A DNA stretch of 64,000 bases from Chinchilla lanigera (taxonomy: Eukaryota > Chordata > Mammalia > Rodentia > Chinchillidae), in the NCBI RefSeq assembly GCF_000276665.1, contig NW_004955463.1:14319325-14383324 (forward strand). Direction: 5' to 3'. The notes beneath the pieces are model-generated. The model saw only the letters and a program-made list of their open reading frames with translations. It did not search any database and was not told the origin of the DNA. Each line of letters opens with the position of its first letter. Positions within the stretch are counted from its first letter, which is position 1. The translations under genes were made by a program, and so were the position numbers. This document shows, in pieces, positions 10,994 through 21,937 of this stretch.

Positions 10994-11595
10994 AGGGTGA
11001 GGGCACAGACACATGAGGGAGGATGTGTGTTACACAGTGGAAAGGAGAGATGAGAACACAGGCTGTTCAGGGAGGCAGGTATGGATGGAGACCGGAAGCT
11101 GCACATCCTGCTTCCCTCTTCCTCTGTGGAGCAGAACATTGTACAAACAAAGAGTAGCAAATAGGAACTCGCCTTTTGCAGAAGGCAGTATATATATTTA
11201 AATCCTACTTGTGTGAAGAATCTGTCTGTCTATTTTTCCATCCATCCACCTAAGTACATGTTTGTGTTTATGTAAGAGAGGCATTTGCAAAATTTTGTAT
11301 GTTTATTCCATCACCAAGGGTTATTTGAGCAGACAGAACGAGGTGGATTAGGTACTTTGTGTTCATGGAACTTACTCTTAGTAGAGAAACACAAGTTATA
11401 AGTTGGAAAGTAGGAATAGATTGATTCCAGATGTGAAAAGTGCTTTGAAAGGATAAAAATAGTGTATATGGCTCACGAACATTTTAACAGTGGCAATTTA
11501 TCAAAGGCAAGTTGCTGGATTAGTTTTACTCTCTTGAACTTTTCTATGCTGCCAAAAAGTCATTTTTTCAATGGCAGTGATCCTTCATGAGTAAG
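10994..11595. other. Unassigned upstream DNA
   Basis: AT-leaning sequence without recognisable genes or repeats. Confidence 0.45.
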
Positions 11596-11935
11596 TCAGC
11601 GTTTTGTCACTTGTCAAAATCCTTGGGATAAACAATTATAAGGAGGAAAGGTTTATTTTTAGCTCACAGTTTCAGAGTGTTCAGTGCATGGTCAGTGGCC
11701 TCTTGCTTTGGGCCTGTGTGGAGGCAGAAAGATGGCAGAAGAAACCGCCTCACTTTATGACAGTCAAGTAGGAAAGAGGGAGAGGAAAGGGCTTTGCTCC
11801 AGAATTTACCTCCAGACCCCACCCCAGGACCAACCTTCTTCCCGCTGCACCCACCTCGCAAAGCTTTATCACTTCCCATGGCTCCATGGGCTGAGGACCA
11901 GGCCTTGAACACAGGGGCATCAGCCACAACAGTGA
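11596..11935 (-). mobile_element. MaLR-type LTR fragment
   Basis: It has GTCACTTGTCAAAATCCTTG, AGGAGGAAAGGTTTATTTTT and AGCTCACAGTTTCAGAG, followed by ATGGCAGAAGAAACC and a C-rich CCCACCTCGC part, the same body plan as the LTR at 253-639. No coding sequence. Confidence 0.65.
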
Positions 11936-12301
11936 GATCCTCTGGGCCCTGTGAGTCCTGCCTTCCCTGACTGAGCAACTTTTGTGCCGCTCTCTTCCCC
12001 TGTGGCCTTCACCTCGGCCACCCACACTTGAGAGTAGAGGTTCCTTTTTCCCTCCTTTCTCTCAGCTAGAAAAATTGCTACTCTCAGATTCCATGTATTT
12101 CACACATGACAATTTATAGATTAGCTATTGACTTGTTTGCTTACCAAACTCATATACAAGCTGCACAAGAGCAGGAAATGGGGAGGGAGGTCCATTTTGT
12201 TGAACAGTGTATCGCATAGGCTGGCAAAGTTTGGCATTTGTAAAAGTTGAATAAATGAACATACACATACATATATTTTGCCTTATAAAGGTTTCTTTGG
12301 T

Positions 12302-12482
12302 TGGCCAGGCATGGTGGTGCACACCTGTAATCCCAGCACTCTTGACGGCTGAGGCAAGAGGATTGTAAGTTCCAGGCCAGCCTAAACAATTTAGCAACTG
12401 AATAAGACCCTGTCTCAGAATTTCAAAAAGGCTGAGGAAGTAGCTCAGTGTGAAGGCCCTGGGTTCAGTTCCCACCAGGAGA
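12302..12482 (+). repeat. B1-dID dimeric SINE
   Basis: GGCCAGGCATGGTGGTGCAC and GAGGCAAGAGGATTGTAAG lead to CCCTGTCTCAGAATTTC, then an ID unit AGGCTGAGGAAGTAGCTCAG ... GGGTTCAGTTCCCACC. Confidence 0.85.
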
Positions 12483-12659
12483 GAGGGGTATTTCTGCCTC
12501 TCAGAACCGTGCTCAGATGGTGAGTAGCCAGGGCTTGGGGTCAACCTGGCATGGGTTCTGTCCTTCTGGTTTCTCACCCTCTCTGTCCCAAGTGTGGTCC
12601 TCAGGCACCCAACAGATGCGCGCTCACTTTAGCAGGAGAAGGAAACAGAAGTGGTTGTT

Positions 12660-13485
12660 TTTAAAGTTTTTATAGTACAGGTTCACAATACCTAATGTTT
12701 ACATTTCTGGTGAAAGTTCTCATACGCACATACCACGTCGTAATTCCTTTGTCAACCTTTTCCCTCCCTTCCTCCCCATCATCCCCTGATCCCCTTCCCA
12801 TTTGAGAAGGTTCTATCTCCCTACTTCCTATTATTTATCTTTTATTTTGCTCTTTATCTATACTTTGGGTTTCTCATAGAAGAGAAACTATACAATATTT
12901 AAGCTTGTATGTCTGATTTGTTTCGTTTGACATTAAGTCCTCCAGGCGCATCTATGTTCCTACAAATGACTCAAGTTTATCCTTCTTTATGGTAGAGTAG
13001 TACTCCAGTCTGTATAAATACCATATTTCTTTATCCATTCATCTGTTGTGGACATATAGGCTGCTTCCAATAGTTAGCTATTGTGAGTTGTGTTGCTATG
13101 AACCTGGGTTTGCATGGATCACTGTAGTAGGATATCTTTAACTCTTTTGGGAAGATACCTAGAAGAGGAATAGCTGAATGAAATAGTTGAATGAAATTTC
13201 GTGCATTTTGAGGAATCACCATACTGAATTCCACAGTGGTTGTACAACTTTACGCTCTCACTAACAATGTAGAAATGTTCCTTTTTCCCTCTAGCTTTAC
13301 CAGCATTTCTTGTTATGGGATTAATTAAAGATAGCCTTTTTTTTTTTTTTTCTGGAGGAAGATGGAATCTCAGTGTTGTTTTAATTTGTATTTCTCTAAT
13401 GGCCAGTGATGTCAAACATTTCTTCATGTGTTTGTTCTTCTGAGAGGCAATTTTCTTCTTAAAGACACTGTTCCAAATTTGCATG
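12660..13485 (-). mobile_element. LINE-1 3' end, truncated
   Basis: The minus strand encodes L1 ORF2 C-terminal pieces: NKHMKKCLTSLAIREIQIKT near 13375-13440 and IPLLGIFPKELK near 13140-13180. A 3' UTR-like C/T-rich part lies at 12750-12850. Frame breaks and a poly-T run (13339-13353) show it is inactive. It is much better preserved than the L1 at 860-2280. Confidence 0.9.
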
Positions 13486-14110
13486 GCCCGCTTGTGCTCA
13501 CATCCCCTGGGTCAGGACGGAGTCAAAAGGCCACGTGTAGCTGCTGGAGGAGGCAGTAGACATGTCTCTCATGTGGTGGCCACATTCCCAGCGAACACTG
13601 AGAGGGTTCTCTTACCAGGAGAAAGCAGGAAATAATGGATGGGGGTATTGCCCCTGCTGTGGTGGTTATGTGGAGATTCAGAGGGTCAAAGCGCACGAGG
13701 CACACCATGCTAAAGAAGCACTACTAGTTTTCCTTTTTTGTCTTAATAATTAAACTTGTACATGTTTACAACTAGTAGAAATGGAGTAGAGCCATGAGTT
13801 ATGTTTAGTAATCTGGGAAGGGGATGTCTTTTGACAGGTTTATCAAGTTTCCAACAGTGAACATTTCTCATTTCCTCTAAGAAGATAGAGGAGGTCTGCA
13901 TGACCCTCTCCCTCAGTAAATCAGTATTCACTGACCAGCTGGACCACTCTGGAGCCACAAGAAACTCTTTGCCCTCTGGACAGTGTTGACTTTACCGTGA
14001 AGCTAAAGCGGCTTAAACTCCAGGCCCCTCACTCACGTGGGCCCCTTCCAAAGTCTCCAGCAGACTCTAGCACTGTGTTTATGGGGTCCTTTTGCATTTT
14101 TCTTCAACGG
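13486..14110. other. Unassigned upstream DNA
   Basis: No recognisable gene or repeat. Confidence 0.45.
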
Positions 14111-14116
14111 CATTTC

Positions 14117-14300
14117 CCACCAGGCAGGGTGCTGCATGCCTGTTGTTCTAACTACTTGGGAAGCTGAGACAGGAGGATTGTAAAGTTGAGCCCAGCCTGG
14201 GTGGTTCAGTGAGACTCTCTAGGTAGAGGCTGGGGCTGTGGTTCGGGGGTAGAGAGCTTGCCTAGCATATGCAAGCCCTGAGTTCAGTCCCCAGGATATG
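14117..14300 (+). repeat. B1-dID dimeric SINE
   Basis: B1 half (ACTACTTGGGAAGCTGAGAC, GGAGGATTGTAAAGTTGAGC), then GAGGCTGGGGCTGTGGTTCG and GAGTTCAGTCCCCAGGA of the ID half. Confidence 0.8.
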
Positions 14301-15284
14301 GGGGCCTGGAGGTGGAGCGAGTTTGAGGGGAAGCTTGAGAGAGAAAGGGAGATGGAGCAAGGTTGGGATTTCCCCAGATTCTTATACTTCCTGCTTCACA
14401 CATAGTCGGGCCTCCCCACGCTGTCCCAAGCCTCCTTCCTCACAGACCCATCAGGGGCCCACTCCCACCATGGGAGGAGGCCTTATTTATTTAGCTTACC
14501 ACTTTAACATTGTTTTTCAAAAGAAATCAGACTGAAGAAAAGCATCCCAGAAGGCAGAGCAGCCCGTTGAGAGAGGTGGCGAACAGATCTTTTTATGTCT
14601 CTCATGGAAGTACATCTTTCACGCTCTGGCCATTTGGGATGTCTTTGAGGACTCTCATTTGTGTCAGAGGAGTCCCTGGGACCCCCTTTTCTGTGGCACT
14701 GTTGCTCCACAGGCAGGTGCCTCCCTGGAGTGAGGGTTTCACAGTGGTCACCCATATTAGGCCCCAGGGGCCTCCTGCCCTGGCCCCATGGCACCCAGGG
14801 AGCAGCACCCTGTCCAGCGCTGAGCACGGACACTACCACTCTCCTCCCTCTCCTGCACTCTGCATGTGGTCAATACTTCCTTCCCTTTCGCAGTGTCAGG
14901 GATCCAATCCAGAGCCTTTCCATGCTGGGCCTTTGGCATTCGCTTCTTACATCAACCTCCAGCAGGTCTGGGTTCACCTGCAAACAAGTGGCCCCTTGGC
15001 TGGAATTTCCTTGTACCTGAAGATTCTTCTATTGGTTTCATTTTCAATTTTGAAATGAATCTTTAGTCAGGCTAAAACATTGTTCCTGGCGTGGAGCTGG
15101 CCTGAATATGTGGAGGAAGAGGAGGGCCTGATACAGATATATATAGACGCGGACTTCTGCATTTAGCCACGGGAGCTCAGGTCGTATGAAACTCTTGCTA
15201 AGCCCAGATCAGTGATCCCTGCTCTGGAAGTTGAAAATGTAGTGAACATAACCCTTTGTTGTTTTTATCTCTACCTCTGCCTCC
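14301..15284. other. Unassigned upstream DNA
   Basis: Overlapping open frames run on both strands at 14504-15058, including 182 codons on +. They match nothing I know, lack a codon pattern I trust and overlap each other, so I treat them as chance in GC-rich sequence. Confidence 0.4.
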
Positions 15285-15474
15285 CCTCATTTTTGGTAGT
15301 ACTGGGGATTGAATCCTCAGCCCTTTTTACTTTTATTTTTATTTGTATTTGTATTTTTACAGCAGGGTCTCATTAAGTCTGTAAGTTGCCCAGGCTGGGC
15401 TCCAATTTGCAACCCTTCTGCCTTAGCTTCCCTGAGTGCTGGGATTACAGGTGTGTACCACCATGACTGTCTTT
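15285..15474 (-). repeat. B1-dID dimeric SINE
   Basis: Antisense ID (GTACTGGGGATTGAATCCTC), a TTTTATTTTTATTTG linker, then antisense B1 (CAGGGTCTCATTAAGTCTG ... GTGTACCACCATGAC). Confidence 0.85.
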
Positions 15475-15487
15475 CTCTTTTAAAGGC

Positions 15488-15532
15488 ACAGTAATGTGTA
15501 AGGCCTTGGGTTCAATTGCCAGCAGCCCCCTA
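15488..15532 (+). repeat. ID fragment
   Basis: GTAAGGCCTTGGGTTCAATT and GCCAGCAG resemble the 3' half of an ID; the 5' half is absent. Confidence 0.5.
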
Positions 15533-15549
15533 ATCCATGATAACACTCT

Positions 15550-15648
15550 CCTCGTGAGATTGTAGGGTCAGAAGGTAGGGATTAAGTGAAAATGAGGTAG
15601 TTTATTCAAGGGCTCAGCAGTGTCTGACACAGAGTAAGCAGTTACAAT
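15550..15648 (+). repeat. MIR fragment
   Basis: GAGATTGTAGGGTCAGAAGG, GGGCTCAGCAGTGTCTGACA and CAGAGTAAGCAGTTAC resemble the 3' part of MIR. Confidence 0.5.
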
Positions 15649-16039
15649 TGTTCACTTCTGTGCTGGGTTCGGGTAACCCCACCGGTTTTCAGGAGTTCCT
15701 AAGGTAATAACAGTGCTAGCCTTTGTTTTCCTCCAGCCTTATTGGCCTTTTAATTTGAAGGCACACATTTAGAGGCTTGCCTGTTTTCGTGCAGCCAAAT
15801 CTGCAGTCTTTATTTTGTCTGTGGGTTTATTAATTACTTCTAAATTGGACTGCCATCCTTCCTAGAGAGCTTTGACAGATTCTGTTGCTTCTAGACTGTT
15901 TTCTCCCCATGGTTTGATTTTTATTATTTAGCCATCCACTCCATCTGGATTTATCTTAGTATATGCTCTGGGGTAAGGCTTTAGCTTGCCTTGTTTCTCA
16001 TTGCCTATCAGTTATTCTCCAACCATTTCTTTTCTTTTT

Positions 16040-16128
16040 TTCTTTTTTTTTTTGTACTAGAAATTGAACTCAGGGCCTTCCGCTTGCCAGGCAGGCGCTT
16101 GTGCTGCTGTGCTATATCCCTGGCCCTC
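16040..16128 (-). repeat. ID SINE
   Basis: A poly-T lead, GTACTAGAAATTGAACTCAG, GCCAGGCAGGCGCTTGTGC and GCTATATCCCTGGCCC. Confidence 0.85.
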
Positions 16129-16456
16129 TCCAACCATCTGTTAAATAATCATTTTCTCTCCATGTTGTAACATCTTTTATCATATGATAAATGCTTATAT
16201 TTTATGGAGGCCCTTTCTGAGCTTTCTATTCTGTTTTTGCTTAATAAAAGATCTGTCTATTTTTGCATAAATATGTTTTAAGACCTTATAAGGCTATCTC
16301 TTTCTTAACTCTAAATTATTTGGGGAGGACGTTAAAGAATCTAAAATATGCTCACCAGTTTATTTTTCCAGATGAGTTTTTGAAAAATATTAAAAATTCT
16401 AAGAAACACACTCTAGGATTTTTGCTGAAATCATAATAATCTTAAAAGTTAGTTGA

Positions 16457-16538
16457 GGGGCTGGGGATATAGCTCAGCGGCACAAGCGCCTGCCTGGTAA
16501 GCACAAGGTCCTGAGTTCGATTCCTGGTACCAAAAAAA
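16457..16538 (+). repeat. ID SINE, first of a nested trio
   Basis: GGGGCTGGGGATATAGCTCA, GCGCCTGCCTGGTAAGCAC and GAGTTCGATTCCTGGTACC, then an A tail. It is flanked by GTTAGTTGAGG-like (16448) and GTTAATTGGAT (16539) copies of one target site. Confidence 0.9.
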
Positions 16539-16549
16539 GTTAATTGGAT

Positions 16550-16640
16550 TGGGCCAGGGATATAGCTCAGTGGCACAGCACCTGCCTAGCAAGCGTGAGG
16601 CCCTGGGTTGACTTCCTAGTACACACATACACAAACAAAA
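16550..16640 (+). repeat. ID SINE, second of the trio
   Basis: GGGCCAGGGATATAGCTCAG, CACCTGCCTAGCAAGCGTGA and a CACACATACACAAACAAAA tail. GTTAATTGGAT stands at both ends (16539-16549 and 16641-16651). Confidence 0.9.
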
Positions 16641-16651
16641 GTTAATTGGAT

Positions 16652-16809
16652 AGCTGGGCATGGTGGCAGGTGCCTATTGTCCCAGCAGTCAGGAGACTGA
16701 GGCAGGAGGATTGCTGCAAGTTGGAGGCTAGCCTGGGCTACATAGTGAGTTCAAGGCCAGCCTGAACTATATAGTCAGACCCGTCTCAAAAAAAAAAGAA
16801 CAAATAAAA
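16652..16809 (+). repeat. B1 SINE, third of the trio
   Basis: A full B1 (AGCTGGGCATGGTGGCAGGT ... CAGACCCGTCTCAAAAAAA) with both 29-bp units. GTTAATTGGAT again stands at both ends (16641-16651 and 16810-16820). Confidence 0.9.
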
Positions 16810-16961
16810 GTTAATTGGATAATATCTTAATCTTTACACTATTATTCTTATCAACTTGGAGCATTGCTAGTCTTTCCACTAATTCAGCTAGCCTTATAGC
16901 TTATATGTGCTGTTGAAGAAAATGAATGATATGTTCATATTTGGATTTTAAAAAAATTTTA

Positions 16962-17055
16962 AGTGTCTGGGGTGTAGCTCAGTTTTAGAGCGTATACTTT
17001 GCCTGGACAAGGACCTGGGTTTGATCCCAGCACCACAAAAAATAAATAAAAAACA
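16962..17055 (+). repeat. ID SINE
   Basis: GTCTGGGGTGTAGCTCAGTT ... CTGGGTTTGATCCCAGCACC, then an A-rich tail. Confidence 0.8.
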
Positions 17056-17059
17056 TTTA

Positions 17060-17262
17060 TCTTCTTTTGTGCAATTGGAGATGGAAGCCAGGGCCTTGCA
17101 CATGCTAGACAAGTGCTGTATCACTGAGCTGTATCCCCAGCTCTTTTTATGTTAAGATAGGGTCTCACTAAATTGCGTAAGGTGCTCTTGAATTTGTGGT
17201 CCTCCTGTCTTAGCCTTCTGAGGAGCTGGGATTGCAGGCATGCACAGCTATGCCCAGTTTAC
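17060..17262 (-). repeat. B1-dID dimeric SINE
   Basis: Antisense ID (GCCAGGGCCTTGCACATGCT ... GAGCTGTATCCCCAGCTC), then antisense B1 (GATAGGGTCTCACTAAATTG ... GCATGCACAGCTATGCCCAG). Confidence 0.85.
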
Positions 17263-18797
17263 ATTTCTTAAAACACATGCACACACAACAAAGTGCCCCC
17301 TTTTTTCTACTCTGTATTATAACAGGGAAGTTAAAGGAAATAGCTTCCTTTGATTTCTCACACATGTAGTTGAGAACCAATAGTTAAGAATCACTTTGAA
17401 GAGATACAAGCTGAAATGTACAGGAAGTTTCATATTGTGTCACAGAGTTTGCTTCCTAATTCCATTTCCTTTTTTTTTATAATCTCTGAGAAATTGAGGA
17501 AGATTATTTTTCACAAACACATGAGTTACTATAATCAAATCCCTCCAAATCCCCAGAGTAAGGATTAAGGTGGAGTGGCTGTCACGATTACTTTGGGAAG
17601 ATTTTTGTGGTTTTGTTCTCTCTTCTTCCCACGCCCTCCTGCCAGTGAATCTCTGCTGTTCCTTCCAGCTGCCTTCCCAATCTGCTGCTTTCCAGCTTCC
17701 CAGTGCTGTTTCCTATATCAGAAATGGGGACATGTAGTCTGAAGGCTCACAAATACATTCTGAAGTTAGAATGTGTGGTATCAGGATGATCTCAGATAAT
17801 CTGGGGGTGTGTTATTTGAGGCTGTGTTATAAAAATTTGGAAGATTTATTTTATTTTGGAGGTGAGGTGGAGGAGAGGGAATAAAATAGCTGCAGGAAAA
17901 GAAAATTAAATTTCCTAAATTTCTTCAGCCCTTTTAACTCACTCCTTCCATTCCATCTTCCTCTTAGCCAGGCCAGAGAAGTAAAAGAGATATCTTGCAT
18001 TTAGAGTAATATTCCTTATTAGAAATTTAAATTCACAAACAATTTAGATGAGGTTTCATGCAGTGCTTTTCATCTCAGGTCTGTATGAAACCCTGGGATG
18101 TGAGAAGCCCTCCTTCTTATCTGCTCAAAAGCAATCTGAGTTCAACAGAACAGAGCAAAAGGTACTAAAATTAGTACAGTAATCCCACAAAATGACATTC
18201 CTGTTCAACAGGCTCTGTGAATGCAGTGCTCTCGTAGGGCAGGAAAGACCAAACATATCTATTGAGATAGAAGTTATTTCTAAATATAAGTATTACTTGC
18301 TATTTTAAGTAGATCTCTGTGTTTGTTTTCAGTCTACTTGCTTTCAACACCCGGATTTGTGGTAGTTTTTGGGAAGAATTAGGGATGATGTTGGGATTAC
18401 TTTCCTCACTTAGAATAAACACACTGATCTCACTCTGTGTATGTCTTTTGCACTTAATACCGTTCCATCTTAGTACCAAGAACTAGCGTGGATATTCTTA
18501 TGTTAATGACATAGTCGAGGTATGTAATGAGGCAGGACCTCATAGACCTGGGTTTTGATACTTGTTTAGTGTAAACATCATAAAATACAGCCATGTGACA
18601 GGTCTGCTATGGGTCTGATCTGTGACCTAGGTTGGATGGCATACCTTTGGGGGAAATAAATACAGGATAGTGTAGATCAGAGGGCAAGTGAGATGAGGGT
18701 TGTTCACCAGAGCAAAGCCTGAACAGATGGGGAGCTCTTCAGTGGATGCCATTGAGATCCCTGTTCACCTTTCTGGAGCTCTGAAAGACTATAAACT
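17263..18797. other. Unassigned upstream DNA
   Basis: About 1.5 kb with no recognised repeat or gene, one of the longest repeat-poor stretches upstream of TACC1. Slow-evolving regulatory sequence could sit here, but nothing in the bases alone shows it. Confidence 0.4.
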
Positions 18798-18799
18798 GA

Positions 18800-18985
18800 G
18801 CTGGGCCCAGTGGTACAAGCCTACATTTCCAGCTACTCAGGAGGCTGAGGCAGGAGGATCACAAGTTCAAGCCTAGCCTGGGCAAATTATTAAAATCCTT
18901 TCTCAAAATGCAAAAAGGGCTGGGGGTGAGGGTCTAGGCGTGTAGCTCATTGTGAAGACCCTGGGTTCAATTCCCAGTACCCATT
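18800..18985 (+). repeat. B1-dID dimeric SINE
   Basis: GAGCTGGGCCCAGTGGTACA, GGAGGCTGAGGCAGGAGGAT, TTTCTCAAAATGCAAAAAGG, then an ID half ending GGGTTCAATTCCCAGTACC. Confidence 0.85.
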
Positions 18986-19077
18986 CCCAGCAAAAGTATG
19001 AAAAGTTAGCATAAGTATGACTTTGCTCTTTTGAAAAATTAGAAAGGAGCTTCTCTTCCTGCAACATAGTCTTTCTC

Positions 19078-19146
19078 TCTCTGTGTGTGCTGAGGACCTT
19101 GCTCGTACAAGATACATGCTCCACCACTGAGCTATCCCCCAGTCCT
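19078..19146 (-). repeat. ID SINE, diverged
   Basis: GTGCTGAGGACCTTGCTCGT and CCACCACTGAGCTATCCCCC, antisense. Confidence 0.7.
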
Positions 19147-19544
19147 CTTTACATTAGCATCTTAAGTATAAATTTCCCATTGTGGGTGTGTTTGGATAGT
19201 GGATGGTAGACTGTAATTCTCCAGGTGATTATAGCCTACGGGTGACAGATAGCCAGGATAACATCTGATCTCCCAAGGTTAAGACTAAGCTGTTGTTACT
19301 GGCAGTGTTGTCTTGGTCAGACATCAGCACATCTTACTTCCCAGGCAGAAAAGCAGGCAGGCTGGCCACAGGCTGCCTTTGGTAATAGCATTCTAAACCA
19401 CAAGAGCAAGGTACTGTTCTTAGTTGTGACTTGGCAACCTGTGCCGGTAAGGAAGCATCAGCTTAAGAACAGCTGACACCATCGTATGCTACAGAGTGGC
19501 AGGCAGGGCATTCTGCTTTTTTTCAATTTATAGTACAGTACTAA

Positions 19545-19660
19545 GAGAATAGGGTTATGAATTCCCTTCTGGCACAAATCTGCTACGTGCCTTCAGGAAG
19601 GTAACTTGCCTTTTCTGCTTCAATCCCCTATCACTAAATGAGAATGATAAAAACTTCAAA
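19545..19660 (+). repeat. MIR fragment
   Basis: Reads like the MIR core: CTGGCACAAATCTGCTACGT, GGAAGGTAACTTGCC, then AAATGAGAATGATAAAAAC. Confidence 0.5.
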
Positions 19661-19671
19661 AACTCATCCAG

Positions 19672-19780
19672 GGGCTGGGGGTATAGCTCAGCTGCACAAG
19701 TGCCTGCCTGGCAAGTGCAAGGTCCTGAGTTTGATTCCTGGTACCAAAAAAAAAAAAACCCAAAAAACCTAAAAAACCCA
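19672..19780 (+). repeat. ID SINE with target duplication
   Basis: GGGGCTGGGGGTATAGCTCA ... GATTCCTGGTACC and a long A-rich tail. AACTCATCCAG stands on both sides, an 11-bp target site duplication. Confidence 0.9.
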
Positions 19781-20124
19781 ACTCATCCAGTGGAGCGTGG
19801 GGGAAGCTGCTGAACTTCTGCTGAAACACTTAGATGTCTTTACCTGTTACTGTTTGAATTTCTGATGGGCCTGTACTTTTGTAAGCCCTTCAGAGCTGCC
19901 TGGCAATTTTGTTTACATCATAATTAATCTGGCATTTTATTTTAGTTGAATTAGTTGTGTATTTGGCTTATCAAATTCTTAGGTTATTAGAAAATATAGA
20001 TAAATCACACAGGTTTTTGTTTGCTCCTGACCTTTCAGTTTTCTCAGTGGTTTCTTTATTTCTGTGATTCCCTCAGACCATTCTGGCCCTTCTTCCTGTC
20101 CTCGTCTGATTCCTCTACACCATT

Positions 20125-20548
20125 TATTCAGCTTTTAGTTACTATCAGCGTTTGCCTGAGAAAAACCACTCAGAGAAAGAAAGAGTTACTTTGCCTTACG
20201 GTTTCAGAGGCTTCAGTCTGTGGTCAATGGCTCCTTGCTTTTCTACCCATATCAGAGCAGAAGCATCACAGCAGAAGGGCATAGCAGAGGAAAATACCTC
20301 ACCTCACAGAGGCCAGGAAACAGAAAAAGGGGGAAAGAGAGTGAGGGCAGAAGGGACTGAGACCATCTGGTCCACCTGTTTCCATCGCCTCCCAACAATG
20401 CCATCAAATTATGATCTCATCAGTCGGCTAACCCACTTGATGAAGTTAGAGTCCTCATGACCCGGTCACTACCCCAGGAGCCCATCAACTGGCAACCAAG
20501 CTTTTATCATATGAGTTTTGGGGGACATTTTAATCCAAAGTATAGCGC
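20125..20548 (-). mobile_element. MaLR-type LTR fragment
   Basis: GAAAGAGTTACTTTGCCTTA, then GGTTTCAGAGGCTTCAGTCT, AGAGTCCTCATGACCCGGTC, and GAGTTTTGGGGGACATTTTA at the far end. It matches the arrangement of the other antisense MaLR-type copies. Confidence 0.7.
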
Positions 20549-21855
20549 CCCTCTTGTTTCACTGGTGGTCAGAAACAGCAGTGTATTTCTGTTGCTTCCA
20601 TTGTGAAAGCATTTCCCATTACTTGAATTACTCAGTGCTGTGATACTTATTAACAGGTGGAGCAAAAGAGAGGAACATTAATTATTCTTTTTTTTTAATT
20701 TGAAGAACATTAATTCTAATCCTGTTTATAACCAGGAGAGAAGTTGTGCCTCTTCACAAGGCAGTTCAGGGCAGGGAGAATAACAGTTTCACAAGTCTGC
20801 CAGTCTTGGCTCCTTCCCTCCTTGCCTCCAAATTGTTGCCCAAATGATCTATGCTCTTTCTAAGTGCCAGTGTCACCTACTTGTTTCAAAGCCTGAGGAC
20901 TCCCCTTTGCCCATCCCTGCTTCATGGGCCAGGAAAGCACACACATGGCTTTGGTTTGCCCTGCAGCTCCACCAGGGTTAAAACAATCTAAATTAGGAAG
21001 AACATTTATAATATTGGAAGATTTATAAAATCCAGGATTTCAGTTTTTCTTAGAAGATTGTTAGAAGGCAATGCTGAGTAGCAGGAACTATGCAGGGCTG
21101 ACCATTAGTTGGGGCTACCACCCGGGTCGTCTCTTCCCCTCCACAACCTGGGGAGCCACATGTGTTTGCTACTCCAGGAATAGTTCTAACTCATTAACAG
21201 GTGCATGGAGTCCAGCACAGTTAGCCTTGTGCTCCCAGCCCTATCTTCCTGCCCCATCCCCACAGTATATGATACAAAAAAGACAGTGCTTTGCCTATCT
21301 GAAGGTTTTGTCATGACACTTACTCAATAAGGGCGACTTCATCTAAAAAGGGACTACTGCACTGGAGTTGTGCAGTGGCAGACAGAGGTGGGGATCAGCT
21401 CCAAATACAAGGACAAGTGGGATTGATTGCCAGGGTAGGGACAGGGTTAGGCTCTGTAGAAGGATTTACTAAGGGGAAGCTGCAGGGTTAAAGCAGGATT
21501 CTGGGTAAGCCAACGTGCTGGAATTCTTGCTGCAGGCAGGCCGGGTGAAAGAATGAGGTTGGGATTCTCACAACCAACCCAGCAGGATTCTCGATGAAAT
21601 GAAGCTCTGCTGGCACAGTCGCTGAAGCACAGGGTGGAGGCACGGAGGGCTGAGTGGAGCCTTACTAGAGTTAGCTGTAGGGAAGTCTTTGTCAGCCTGT
21701 TCCAGTCCAGTTACTGCCGTAGTTTATTTAATCTCTATCTAAAAGTCTTGTCCTGCACATCTCAGTGGAGCATGGATTAGCTGCAAGATGTATGCCTGGC
21801 CACCATTTGGGAGTGTTTCAAGGGAGTTCTGTTTACTTATTACTTACTTGTTGGA
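20549..21855. other. Unassigned upstream DNA
   Basis: No recognised exon, RNA gene or repeat in about 1.3 kb. Confidence 0.4.
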
Positions 21856-21857
21856 GC

Positions 21858-21937
21858 TGGGAATTGAACCCAGAGCCTCACGCATGCTACACACTCATGG
21901 TACCATTGTACCACTCAGCTGCACTCTGACCCCCAGG
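21858..21937 (-). repeat. ID SINE, diverged
   Basis: GAGCTGGGAATTGAACCCAG ... CCACTCAGCTGCACTCTGAC, antisense ID with an extra insertion in the middle. Confidence 0.7.

Noticed and set aside
14504..15058. 182-codon + strand frame
   Set aside because: No recognisable protein; it overlaps other frames on both strands in GC-rich sequence.
16457..16640. tRNA-like A and B boxes suggesting tRNA genes
   Set aside because: The ID elements are tRNA-Ala-derived SINEs: no full cloverleaf or anticodon stem is kept, and they end in A-rich tails with target duplications.
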